Positions 48,901-62,817 of a stretch of 64,000 nt of DNA are shown piece by piece. The notes beneath the pieces were generated by a model that ran no database searches, was not told the DNA's origin, and saw nothing but the letters and a program-made list of their open reading frames with translations. The stretch comes from Batillaria attramentaria (lineage: Eukaryota; Mollusca; Gastropoda; Batillariidae). Every line of letters begins with the position of its first letter. The first letter of the stretch is position 1. The position numbers and the translations under genes are program-made. The stretch spans positions 1-64,000 of the forward strand of contig JACVVK020000535.1 of assembly GCA_018292915.2 (NCBI GenBank), given 5' to 3'.

Positions 48901-51900
48901 CTATGACTGCCTGCTACCCTCCTGATCGACCACATGGTGAACATTTTCTGCTGTCCTGCATTAGAGAGCTTGGGCTGTTTTCTTTCTGTATGCCACCCTA
49001 TTTGTGGCTGATGCTTTCAAAAAAAAAAGAAAAAAAGAAGAAACAAAGTGAGTCTATGTTATAATGTTACAGACTTTCGTCCGCCCGCTGTCATGCTTTT
49101 ACAAATATTGACGTTTTGACTCATGGCTGTAAAAAAGAAATTGAGTCTTTGCTGTAGTCTTTTGTTGTCCGTCTCTCTGTCCATTCCTCTGCCTGCCTGC
49201 TTGTTTGTGTAAGTGGATACCTACATGTGTTCACAGCATTGGCATTTTCTCAGCAACCAGACAGGAGAAGCAGGTTACTGTGCCCAGCTAATCCTAACAG
49301 TCTATAGTCAGCAGGTTACCTATGAGCGGCAAATTCAGTCCAGTTTTCATCATAAGTCCAGTCTCACAGCTGCTTCCCTCCATCCCTCCGCTTATTTTTT
49401 TTAATACTAGGTACACGTACAGTCAGCTTATAAACCTGTATACATAGAATGCACAGAACTTGAACAGGACTTTGATACAATACACTGTGTTTTTTCCCCT
49501 GTTTTTGGCAATCTTTTGGGGATGTTTTTGGCACACGTATATCTACTTATCTTTAAATTTTTTATTTTTTTTTTGGTAACCACTTTATTATCCCTTTCAG
49601 TAAATTCCAGCTGCTTCGCCTAGGGGAAATGTGTCACTTCTGTGCTGTGCCACCCGACCTACCTATCTTTAATTAAAAAAACAAACAAAAAAACTCAATT
49701 CCTACCAAGTAAGGGTTTGATGGATTTAAATTTGGCCAAGTGGGTGTGTTGCAGTTTGAGTATACTTGTGTTTGCTGCAGTAAGAGGCATCAAGGAACTG
49801 TTAATCTTGTGTGAGTTTTGCATACAGGGCCAAAACCGAAAAAAGAGTAAAATTTAAACGTGGGATCCTCATGCGCAGTACGAAATGTGTTGAAATATTT
49901 TGAGGGCTGTTGGGGATATTGGGTCCTGGTGATTTTTAAAACAAAAAATTTGCACGTCTGTACATGTATCATTATTAGTCTTAAGGATTTTTCTTGCTTG
50001 GTAATTATTTTTGCTGTTTTCTTCAAGTGCCTGGAAAGATCGTGCTACCCTAATGCTTCATGTCAGTTACTAACTGCTTTTCAGTGTATGGACTTGTACA
50101 ACAGGATGTCAGAAGTTAAGAAAAAGAGAGGGACAGAAAGAGAGAGAGAGAGAGAGATGTATGCATGCTGGCTTGTGTGTTTATGTTGTCAATGGTGTTA
50201 ACTGTCGTGGGGAATCAGCCTCGTTTTGAAAATATATTCACTGATGAACTGATTTTTGATGCATTGATGTCCAGGGAAAGTATCGCAGTTCTGGAAAAAA
50301 GACAAATACTTACACCCAAAAGCTCTTTTGTGTTGTTTTATTTTGTTTTGCACGATCGTTTTAGCTAGTACTGGTGTCCCAAATAATTCACAGTCATGAT
50401 TGACTGATTCAATATAGCACAACTCCCCCCTCAGTCACATTGAAAAAAAAATTAAAAAAATTGCTGTATTTTATATTGACTGCTTGTAGACATTGCTGTC
50501 AGTATCACTCAGTTGGTATAGTTCATCTGTTAGGGGGTGCAAATGTATACCAGCCACGTGCAGGGGGGGGGGGGGGGCAAATGTACACCAGCTGCATGGG
50601 ATAGGGTGCAAATTATATCCTGGATCTGGGTCACACGCGTCGAAATCACGTGACAGCTAACTTCGTTCAATGAATGTAACTTAAACAAAAGCATTCAACG
50701 AATGTAGTTATCAGGTGATTAAAACATATGTGCGTGTATAGTACCTGCCCTAATTTGTGACCGTTTCGCTTTCCGGAAACGATGAAAATAGCACAACAAT
50801 ATCATGAGACCCAACGGGACTGAAGGGCAGGATACAATCACCCTGCTGAGTAGAGAGCTAGTGTACATTTGCTTCCCCTGCATGTGACTGGTATACGTTT
50901 GCACCCCCATAGTGGGCGAACTGTACCAACTGAAAGTCAGTATCATACTGCATATTCCTCAGCATACTAGGAACATTTCTTTGGGAGGGGAACACGCCAA
51001 GAAGAGTTTCTGTGTTCAGCGATACTTGTTTGTTGCCTTATACTTAAGACTTACTGCATCTGCTTCTCTGCATGACATGCAGACTATTATGGGATGGCCA
51101 GCCACTGACTGCATGGGTTGCTAACTGCTATGGATGCTGCCTCGGTTTTGGCGAACGCCCCTTTCTCACGCTCTGAGCCTGAGGCTGACTTGTTTTTGTT
51201 CTTTTTTTTTTCTTTTGGGTACACAGCACATACAGCCGCAGGGTGTGGAGAACAATGGGGGTATGCCAACATTGCACCTGTACGAGCTGAACCCAGATCA
51301 CAGCCATTTTGTGCTCGTAGAGGACGGCCCGACCCCTGACCCTGACGCCTTGGCCACGCTCCGCCACGGCCTGGAGATGCGCTTCACGAAAGCCGTCGGA
51401 AAACCACGTCGATATGTTCAGATACCAACCAGCATCTCAACTTTGTGTTAGTATTATCGTTTGTGCAGGTTTTAATATCTTCCAACCTTTGGCTAAACAT
51501 TTTCCTCTCCCCAAAAGTGTGTTTCTTTCTCTGAAGCACTTAAAATCATGCCAGAACGCAGCAGATTGCACAGATTTTAGTTTAATTCTAAACCCTTTCC
51601 TCTAGCAATAGAGTTTCCTCTGAAGCATTCAAAATCATGTCAAAATGCATCAGTTTGCAAAGAAAAAAATCTGGGGGAGCATGTTCCCATACACCCCTAG
51701 CATTACAGCAGACGCGCTGCTTGTGGCTTTGCCGTTTGTCACTAAAGGCTACACACTTTTCCTCCGTTTGGATCATGGACAATTTTTACTGCTCTTGTCA
51801 AACCTGAAGACAGTTTTCTGTCGACCAGACAGTAATGTTGTTGTCAGTGCTTAAAAGTCTTTGCCTCTTGGCGGATTTCCATCTTTTGCCCCAAAATTTC

Positions 51901-52619
51901 TCCTCACAAAAAGTGTAATTCCGCCTCTGAAGCACAGATCATGCCAAAATGCATGAAACTGCATAAATTTTACCTTATTTGAATAAAAAAAATTCCAGGG
52001 GAGCACTGAAATAAATGCTGCATGCTTTTTGTCCTTTTGAATCATAGACTACTAGAAGCCCTGGGTTATTGTATTCTTTTCTTTTCACTCTCTGTGTCAT
52101 CAAACTTGAGGTAACAAACCCGGCGAACAGGGTCCGTGAGCGCCCCGCGACCGGTCATGCGCGACCCGCGCCAGGTCAAAGGCGGCGAGCGACAGGTTGA
52201 AATTGGTCATGAGCGACAGACGGCAATCGGCGACTGATTATACTCCACCCGGGAGGTGGCCGCGACCGGTCACGGACGGCGGGCGACTGGCTATACGCGA
52301 CCCGCGCAAGGTCATGAGCGGCGTGCGGCAGGCCAAAATTGGTCATGGACGGCCATCGGGCGATGAGTGGCGACTGGTTACGGGCAGCGGGCGATCGTCC
52401 ATAAGCATGTATGGAAATACGCGTTTGACGAAAGTGTCTGTGTTTAATGTACGTGTGCTTTAAAACCTAGACAATGTTTTTAACAGATGAATTTTGTCCA
52501 CAAGTAAGGACTCAAGCATCTACAATTCTGTGACATATTCGTGCTTGTGTGTGTCCATGAAAAAACATTTTAGCAAGTGTACAGTCTAACATCTTAATGT
52601 CTGACAAAAAGAACAGAAA

Positions 52620-52668
<49 letters not shown>

Positions 52669-52691
52669 TGACAAAAAGAACATAAATCACA

Positions 52692-52741
<50 letters not shown>

Positions 52742-53526
52742 CTAAAAAAAAAAGAAAGCCACACACATATACGGCGCGACGATTTATATTCCAAGCGAAT
52801 CAACATCCTAAATCAGCCACGACTCATGGCCAAAGCTTCGAGATGCAGGGGCATGTTGTACTTCACACTTCAGCCGCCCAACAGATTCTAAGCTCTAGGC
52901 TGATTGACATGTTCTTCGACAGGTCCTGGGAAAGATATTCTTCCGTGTAAGCCAATCAGAGCAATGCAAGTCCCGCAACATGAGTGTCAACCAGTACTGG
53001 GATGACCGCCCGCCGTTAAGGTGTGTTTTTGTGGTTGTCAATCATGGTCAATCCTTGCTTGACAACACGTATGTCTCCATACAAACGGAGCTGATGTGTA
53101 TTGTAAAAACAATAGACCTCAAGCTGCTCACGGTTGGCCACCCACCATCACTGGCGCCTTTCTGACTGGCTCACACGGAAGAGCGTCGCCCCCGTGTGTC
53201 TAAGTGCATGTCAATCAAGTGGTGGCGCCTTTCTGATTGGCTCATACGGAAGAGCGTCGCCCCCGTTTGTCTAAGTGCATGTCAATCAAGTGATGGCGCC
53301 TTTCTTATTGGCTCACACGGAAGAGCGTCGCCCGAGTGTGTCTAAGTGCATGTCAATCAAGCGAGATTAGCACGCGTTGTTTTCTCATGGCGCACAGGTG
53401 CCCGTGTCTATCATGAGTTGAGTGGCACTTATCACTTCTTTGGTCAGGGTCACACAGGTGTACAGGAGGGCCAAGTATCAAAGGAGGTGTGATGTGGGTT
53501 TTTGCTGTCTTTAATGTTTTTTTGCT

Positions 53527-53564
<38 letters not shown>

Positions 53565-53958
53565 TTTTTTTTTTTTTTTTTTTGCTTTTTGGTTGTTTCC
53601 CTTAACAAACGAAAAACAAGAGCAGCGACGAAAGGCCGATGAAGTAAGGGTTTTGTTATATATATAGGAAGAGGCTTCGAGGGACCAGCATGCAACTGAG
53701 GTTCTAAATATGATAACCGTTCTTTTCGTCTTTTTGTTGCAATGTACGTTGTTGTTTTCTTTGTGGCCTTTAAAACAACCACAACAACAACGGAAGCAAC
53801 GAAGAGAGGCCGATGAAGAAAGCACATTTAATGATGAACTAAATCATGAGTTGAGTGGCACTTATCACTTCTTTGGTCACGGTCACACAGATGTACAAGA
53901 GGGCCAAGTAACAAAGGAGGTGTGATGTGGGTTGTTGCTGTCGTTAATGTTTTTTGTT

Positions 53959-53993
<35 letters not shown>

Positions 53994-56900
53994 TGTGTCT
54001 GTGTGCGCGCGCTCGCCTGCCGCTAATAACCAACTGTGGGTCGCCTATGACCAGCCGCCGGTAGTTCATGGCCAGTCGCCTCATGACCAAGTCGCTCATG
54101 ACCAGTCGCTCACAAACACGCACCACGTCGCTCAATGACCAATTTTGACCTGTCGCCCGCCGCCTTTGACCTTGCGCGGGTCGCGTATGGACCGGTCGCA
54201 GTGGCGCTCACGGACCCTGTTCGCCGGGTTTGTTATATGTCAAACTTGATGGTGCTGGTTTACTGAATTTTTTTTTAAAACAAATTTTTGGTTACATGTA
54301 CCTTAAGCTGCCATATCCTGCTCTTGAGAATTAGTTGTTTATGTTTGACAAGGATTGTATGTTACATTGTAATTTATTTAAGGAGGGCTGAGTTCATCTT
54401 TGAAAAGTTAAGTGCATAATTTTGATAAACAGAGATGTTTTGGTACGTAAGAGTTTGAGTCTCTTGTGTGACCACCCTCGATAAGGAGACCACCGTCCTT
54501 CAAAGACCAGTGTTCAAGTCGACAGTGTTAGAGACCTCTTCTCGGCAACCACATCTGTTGTAAGACCACTTTCATGTGCCTACAGGGGTGAGCATCCAAT
54601 AGACGGTTCTGTTGCATCCCTAAAGCTTTCGTGTGGTCTTGTGCGCTTATCAGTGCATGTTGGAAGCGACATGAACATCCGGGCACCAGAGATAGAGATG
54701 ACGACGCCGGTGATCGGTTTGCTGGTTGCAAGGCGGCCCACCCGACATTGACCATGTCCTGCTGCTGCTGAAGACAGAAGATTCCGGTTGTGGTGATTCA
54801 GGGCAGTGGGTGTGCCGCTGACCTTGTCGCTTTCCGCCCATCAGAGATGCAGCAGAGGTATGGACAGATATTATGTGGTGTCCGTTGATACAGGGACATT
54901 TCAACACCATTCGTGGGGATACCTCGCTGATCCATTTCTCTTTCCACCTCCCAGGGTACTTCCGGTTAGGGGAGCCAGAACAGGTCGAGCGGGTAGAACA
55001 TCGAGACTTTCAATGCGTGGGTCATGAGTTTCGAAGTCCTGGCTGGGGCCAAGTGTCTGTGCTAGCCTATTTCTTGTTGCTGTGTCTTTCACCGTCCACC
55101 CTTGTGTGGTGAAAAAGGATGCTGAACTCCCAAACAAACACACACGCCCTTAGGAAAAGCATGGGGCTTTCCACCAAACATGACGCTCAAGAGCTCAGTA
55201 TCACATGATGCGTCTTGTCTTGACCTAATACCTTCAGGTCAAGGGCAAGATAATCAGACTACACACACCGTTGGGGTACATCTGTACGTTTTCGCCGTTT
55301 TAAGAGAAATTTAAATCTTGACGATTGCTATGGAGGGGAAATACGTTTCCTGCATAACTTACATAGTATCTACAGTGACCCACCCACCCCACCCCCACCA
55401 CACACACGTGCACACACACACACAGACACACACACACACACACATCCCTCCGCACCCCACTCCTTGCGTGCATCTGATTGTGCTGATTTTTATGTGTTCC
55501 TACTTATTGTTTTCAGGACAGACGTGGAATATCTTGACAACTACATCAAACCGGAACTCATGAGGCGTGTTTCCGAAGCGTTCCCTGAGGACTTCGTCAA
55601 CAACGACATCGCTCGTAACCAGTGCAGAGACAAAATCATTGAGTGTGTCAAGTGCGCAAGACAGGTATGCTTCTGAATCTGATGGCCCCTCTGAACTCTT
55701 TTTTGACAGCACACGCAGGCCCTCTCGGCTTTGATGGCTGGTACTAGCTGCCCGCAGTACGAGGGCCTTGTGATGTGGACCTTACTCTTATTTTCACTCT
55801 TGTGTCCAAAACTGCGGCTGGTAATCGGCTCTGCAGGCCTGCCTAGCCACCAAACATGACATGAGTAGTGCCAAAAACCAAATGAGTAGTTTCCTGGCCA
55901 AATGAGTAGTCCTAACGTATCCCAACCGAAATGTGCCAGCTTGTTGCTTAAGCTACAAATCAACTATTCTATTCTTTGGCTTGTTTGATTCAACTGGTTA
56001 CAGTGTACTACCATGGTATCTCAGCATGTTTTGTTTTTTTTAGCCAAATTTCTTTCTACCGGGTATTTCGTTCAACTTTGAATGAGGCTCGTTTAAAAAT
56101 CTGGATCGGCGCGAGCAAAAGTTCAGATCGGATTTGACGAAACGCTAACCGCTAAATTACGTAGATTTAGGGGGAAAAAAAAAAAGTGTAGGGGGGCAAT
56201 TAAATGCATAGTTGCGTAGTAAGCGTAAAATTACTTAGTTTTCTATGGTCAATGTGTAGTGTAGGCAGGTCTGGCTCCGAAGGCCCTCATGCTGTAGGCG
56301 ACCAGTACCAGTTTGCCAAAAGCACAAGGGACTTGTGATGCAGCCAGGAAAGAGTATAAGCCCAAATTACTTTTAAAACGGACCAAAAGTTTTTTGGACG
56401 ACAGCCACAGTACATGTACTTGTTTATGTCAGCAGAAATGAGATAAAGGGGTTCTCTGGAATCGGACAATAACATTTTCCACATTCAAGTCAGTATTTTT
56501 AATGTGAAAGTGAAGCATATCTCGTGTCATTGGTTTGGCTGTACCCCATCAGTATGTCTGTTTTTGTACAATGAAATGTGGTCATACAAAGAAGGGATTG
56601 GTAAGGCATCAATGAGACGTTATTAGAGTTAATGAACGAAGTGGTTTGCAAAGACTTCATGGCAAAATTTTGGTACATGCTGCTAAATAGACACAAAAGT
56701 TGACTTTAAAAGATGAGATTCTTTCAACAACAACAAAATAAAAAATAATACAGTGTAAAAGTGAAAGTACTATGACGTAATTTTGAACGTGTAAATATGA
56801 GCCTGTCCTACAGCCTGTGTGAGAGCCTGTTGCAGAGAGGCAGGCGTCTGCACAACACATTGATAATGTAAGCCCTGGCATATTTGAGATACAGTAATTT

Positions 56901-59900
56901 CTCCAGATCTGGTAAACTTCTGAGTGGATGACTGATTTAAAAAAAAGAGGCACAGGTAAGTAATCCACCGCATGTTTAATGGAGAGAAATTAATGACGCT
57001 GGAGTTGTGGAGGACATGCGATACGTGGGCGCCAGTAATGGAACTGATTTATGGAGGGCATGCCATACATCGCAACCAGTAACACTCCTGCTGTTCTGCA
57101 TAGGAAGAGCTGACCTTCCTCACCATTCTTAACACACTGCGACACGAGGTGCGACTCTGCGACCTGAGCAAGTACCTTCTGAAAGCGCTGTTCCAGTGTA
57201 GGTTGCGTACGTTGCATGGCAGTGTCACCTGCTTCATTTTTATATTTTTTCCTCCTTGTGCAGCAGGGGTTCACTTAGACCATGGGTGATTTTCAGGGAT
57301 CATTCCTGAACAGAGCATTTCCTGAACGGTTTGAAGAGAATTGTGCAGGTGCTCTGTTCACAATGTATCCCCGTGCATCAGAATTGTCTGTGGCACCTTT
57401 GTTTTCCTTAAAAGATGATGAAATTTCTGTGGAGGGAAAAAGATTCATTTTGTGTAACACGCAGTTTTCTCCACACTCGGATGCTCACAAATTATGCTCA
57501 CATACCAAAGAGACCAACTCAGAAAACAATGCAAGAAAATGCCGCATAAATTCTGGCACACGGCGCAGACCAGTCAGCAGCGGACAAACTTTTGGCACGT
57601 GAAAAAACTTTATTCTCTGTTGGTTCAAGTTTCCACAACTAGCCTGGTTTTCTCAAATGGATGACCTGTATTTGGCCCACTGGCCTATGCTTTTCCTCCA
57701 TATTTTTTGTTTTGAATATGCATCCTGGCCAAGCCTATTTTCAGCGGTTTTTGTTGTTATTTGGGGTTGGGGGGGGGGGGTGTTCCTTGGACAATTCTGA
57801 TGTCTGATGCCTGTGTTTATGTGGTCTTTGTACACCCCACGCACACAGCTACAGAGGTGTGTTCAGTGTAACGTCTGTATTGTGTTATTGTGTCTGTTGG
57901 AATTAACAGTTGAGATAGTTTGCTGTGCTGTTTTCTTCTTACTTTAAAAAAAACCTGCAAGAGGGATATATTCAGAGTACTAGAACTAAAAGCAGAATCT
58001 GGTAAAAGAAAGTTACACTGTACTAATACTAACAAACGCTAATGACGTTAATACATTCACGATACTGATCTGAAAGAAGCAGTGGCACTTTGAGATCTTG
58101 AGGAAAACAACAACAACGAAAAACAAGAATGAATAAATAAATAAATAAATGATGAGATGTTGCCAGCATGCCCTTTCAAAAGTTTGGCAGTTTTGTTCCA
58201 GTCACTGGTAGTTTCTTGTTTTGTTGTTTTATTCTTTGGTTTCTCTTTTTTTTTTCTTCCTTGTAACAAAACTAGAAGCATGCCTTGTTTTTGTTATTCA
58301 GTGGGCTATGTTTTAGGAGCTAATCATGATACTAATAATAACAACAATAATAATAATAATATGTAGCACCTGCTCTTGCAATAGGCTACTCAGCGCTTAC
58401 GCAAGCACACACGCACACACGCACGCATGCACACACGCACGCACGCACACACGCACACATCCACGTTGTACCCTCGCTTTCACAAAAACTCACTAATGGG
58501 CAGATACCATAATTACAGGTGAGGGTTGCTAAAAGAATGATCAGTCACTTAACCATTGTTAGAGGCTTTGCAGAGAAGGAAGGTCTTAAGGTTTAATTTG
58601 AGCTGATGATGATGGTAGTTCCGTGTGACAGACAGTGTCCAGGTATTATGAGGTTCATATGTCAAGAAGAACAGTAGGATTAAACACCTGGACAGCTTTG
58701 GAAATGTTCAGCCCACCAGATTTGAAAAAATAAATGCAATTCTAAATTCCGAATTTTGAATAGCTGAGTTGACCCTTCGTGCCACGTGATTGTAATGTGT
58801 TTATGTCCAGTGTGTGAGAGAATGCGTGTGATTCACGTGAGCGTGCGTGTTGGGTTCAGTTCGCGGCGCTTTGAGCCGATTCACGAAATTGGGTAAAGCG
58901 CCAATATAATATTCATTATTATTATTATTATTTCTTGCCTAAATGAGAGGAATTGCTAGCAAACTTAATAAGTGTGAATGCTAACTTAAGCGAGCTAGTT
59001 TCGTCTTTGCTAAGTCAAATCATGTTTTGGTGTGGTATTGCTCGTGAGTATACCTGTATGGTTGAAATGTTCTGTCATGATTAATACAATACAATGCTGT
59101 TTGTACAAGCCGTCAAACAAAACATTAAATTCTACAATGCTGTTTGCACAAGCCGTCAAACATTAAATTCTACAATGCTGTTTGCACAAGCCGTCAAACA
59201 TTAAATTCTACAATGCTGTTTGCACAAGCCGTCAAACATTAAATTCTACAACGCTGTTTGCACAAGCCGTCAAACATTAAATTCTACAACGCTGTTTGCA
59301 CAAGCCGTCAAACATTAAATTCTACAACGCTGTTTGCACAAGCCGTCAAACATTAAATTCTACAACGCTGTTTGCACAAGCCGTCAAACATTAAATTCTA
59401 CTACGCTGTTTGCACAAGCCGTCAAACATTAAATTCTACTACGCTGTTTGCACAAGCCGTCAAACATTAAATTCTACTACGCTGTTTGCACAAGCCGTCA
59501 AACATTAAATTCTACTACGCTGTTTGCACAAGCCGTCAAACATTAAATTCTACTACGCTGTTTGCACAAGCCGTCAAACATTAAATTCTACTACGCTGTT
59601 TGCACAAGCCGTCAAACATTAAATTCTACTACGCTGTTTGCACAAGCCGTCAAACATTAAATTCTACGACTGTTACACTACTGAAGCGCTCAGTGTGGGC
59701 GCCCTGTCATTGAGTATGCGTCTGTCGGCTCAGTGCCAGTATTGCAGAACCTGTTGCTGTCCAGGTGTTTAAGTGGTGCGAGGATAGATGCCATGAATGA
59801 TCTGCGAACATAGCAGAGATATAGCATTAGTCCTTTTAATCGTTAGCATAGCTGATGATGTACCATACCCCTTGTCCATAGTCTCAGCACCTGTTGATAG

Positions 59901-61683
59901 AAGTGGTGATGGCAGTATTCCAAAGTAAGGCATCAGTAGGCACACACGCAAGCACATCCACACACAAGAGGGGTTAGCATCCTGATGTTGATGTAATTTT
60001 TCTAATCTTGCCACTACAGTATGATTTTTCCCTGACTGTAGTATGATCATTGCAGTATGTGGCTTCGGATGCAGCTTAAGCATTGGTTAGCTGAAGAATT
60101 CTAGTGGGTAAGGAATACAGATGTTTTGTATGTAAGCAGACTGAGTTTACGGGCGAGTAACTCCCAGAGCGGTTTTTGCAGCCCAGTCCAGGACACACAC
60201 CGGGCGACAGTGGCGGGAACAGTTACAATGGGATCTGCAGCTGACGCTGGACTGGAACCGCCCTGACCTTGCTCGTTCAGAAATCTTTCACCGTTACAAC
60301 CTCAGCAAGTTCAAGGTGAATATCAGACAAGGTCACCGAGTCTTAGCGTTAAAGCCACAGAGCGATCTCCATGTCCAAATGGAACGTCGCCTCTTTCGGC
60401 AAACAGAGTCCTTAGAGCATCAGAAGTGGCGTTTGTCTCCCCTCCATTCAAGTGCATGTTATTTTCCATTATGGATTTGTCCATGAGGGACAAAAAGTTG
60501 AGCCGATGCAAATATAGTTTACTAGCAGAGTACCCGGCTTCGCTCAGCTATACATGTATACCAGTTTACTTGTTACTTGTCTAGGCTCATGGCAAATTTG
60601 GTGGCAATTGGCTGACTCGTTTGGACGCCAACCCCTGACACACACACACCCAGACGTTAGCCGCTTCTTATATTTCAAACACTATTTGTGGCAAAACTAA
60701 ATTCAGAATTAATTTCACCAAACTTGATAGACTTTATTTTGTTTCTTTATCCTGTGTTCTCCCCCAAGTGTCCCTCTAGGCTCATGGCAAATTTGGTGGC
60801 AGTCGGCTGACTCGTTTTGGATGCCAACCCCTGACACACAGACACACACACACAGACGCTAGCCGCTTATTATATAGATGATGATTTCAGAATTTTAAAA
60901 TGCACCTTTCTTGTGATACCGGTACACGCAGGTGGAAGATCACGTGTTTCACTTGGCACTGATGCGCCCAGATCGTGAAGCCTTTGTAGAGCTGTTCCTG
61001 GAACATGGGATGGTGGTACACTCCTACCTCAACCACAAACGCCTGTCCAACCTGTTCGAGAACGCTGCTGACAGAGACTTCTTTGTGGGAGTCTGCCTGG
61101 AGGGGGTGCTGGGAAAGAACTTGGTAAGTTGCTGTATGTTGTCACACACGATCGCTTCACCCTTTAATCGCTCAAATTCCATGTTTTCTAGGCGCCACAG
61201 AAGGCAGCTTATGTTTTACAATACAATACAGTAATTATAATGATAATAACAATAATGAGTATTATATAGGCGCTTTACCCAGTTTCATGCATCGGCTCAA
61301 AGCGCCACGAACTGAACCCAACACGCACGCTCACGTGAATCAAACACATTCTCTCACACACTGGACATAAACACATTACAATCACGTGGTGCGAAGAGTC
61401 AGCTCAGCAATTTAATTTTCGGAATTTAGAATTGTGTTTATTTTTCAAATTTGGTGGGCTGAAGATTTCCAAAGCAGAGGGGGAGGAAGCTGGAGTACCC
61501 GGAGAGAACCCCCAATGATCGGCCCGAATGAACGGTGCCACATACAAGAAGGGAATCAGTACAGAATCTTTAGTGTTTAGTTTATGTTAAATAAAGCAGA
61601 AATTTATCTTCTGTAGTACAGTGTATAAGATAATAGATAACAGCATTCAATTTAAGGCACTCTCTCTGTCTCATATATAAATA

Positions 61684-61758
<75 letters not shown>

Positions 61759-62746
61759 TGAAGCACAGGAAACAGCATGCATCGTAAAGCTCCAGTGTAA
61801 AATTTGGAGCAGTTTACCTGTATGATTGAAACAGTCTGTCTTAGTGATCAGTAGAGCCATCTACAGGCTTTGCAAGCTGGTGAAAATTCAGATTCTCCTA
61901 TACTCAATAGTTAAAGGCCACGGGTATTTAGGATGGTTTGCCAAACTGTAATTTGATACGGTGTCCTTGGCTGCTTGGTTACTACAGCGTACCGCATACT
62001 GAATCTTGTGCAGCTTGCAGATCTTCCCTAAATGCCCACGCCCTTTAAGCATGCCGCAACACTACCTGACTCCTTGTCATTTGCATTATGTGAACCCTTC
62101 TGTTGGGTCAGTACCAGCCTGTCAGATGCTGTCACTGTGCAGGTGTGGAAGAGGTATGATGTTAGACACTGCCGAAAGAGTGATTTGTGAGGACAATTGA
62201 TTTTAGCTTCTTTTTTTTTTTTCTTTTTTTTTTTTTTTACTTTAAAGGTGTATTCTTTCAGTTATCTGAGATGCATGCATACACTGGTTTTCTGTCGCTA
62301 GTCATCACGGAATCCTGTATGTCACAACTTTGTGGATGATGTCAACTGTGAGCTGAACCGTCTGCTGCACAAGTGCACGGGCCTCCAACGACTGGTCAAC
62401 CCGTACGAACTGTCCATGAACTCTCTTGGGTCGTACGTCACGGACCGAGCAGTGGCTGAGAGAAGAGTGAGTTGTACTTGTCATTCTTGGCCTGAAATTT
62501 TATTTGTTTATCTTGATGATGGTGATGGTGATGAAAATGATGGTGATGGTGATGAAAATGATGGTGATGGTGATGAAAATGATGGTGATGTTGAAGACTT
62601 GATATAGCACACGACTTTACCCAGAGTGCTCACAGCTCTTAGGAAGAGGTTTTTAGAAATAAGTTAAAAAAATACAAAAAAAAAACAACCCTGCAGCAAC
62701 TGATGTTTTAATGGAGACATATCTGAATGCGCGCGCACGCACGCAT

Positions 62747-62817
<71 letters not shown>

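Larger units (their letters stand above)
52100..54249. mobile_element. 2.13-kb foldback transposon with long TIRs and 10-bp TSD (Mutator-like?)
   Basis: TCAAACTTGA at 52100-52109 and 54240-54249 is the apparent target duplication. Inside, TAACAAACCCGGCGAACAGG and its complement open terminal inverted repeats of at least 110 bp that continue GTCCGTGAGCGCC. Sub-terminal zones on both sides are filled with degenerate GCGACTGGTCATGA units. The interior holds two CA/TG tract pairs, a 71-bp triplicate (53153-53365) and a 433-bp-spaced duplication (53411 and 53844). No transposase is recognisable. It lies in the TRPM intron between exons 4 and 5. Confidence 0.85.

Noticed and set aside
51408..55516. 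Loss of the SLOG pocket segment from the TRPM gene
   Set aside because: On reading all three frames the missing segment was found at 54654-54857, split by two single-base shifts.
59090..59666. CRISPR-like regular repeats
   Set aside because: The 38-bp units are contiguous with no spacers and lie in an animal intron, so this is a minisatellite.
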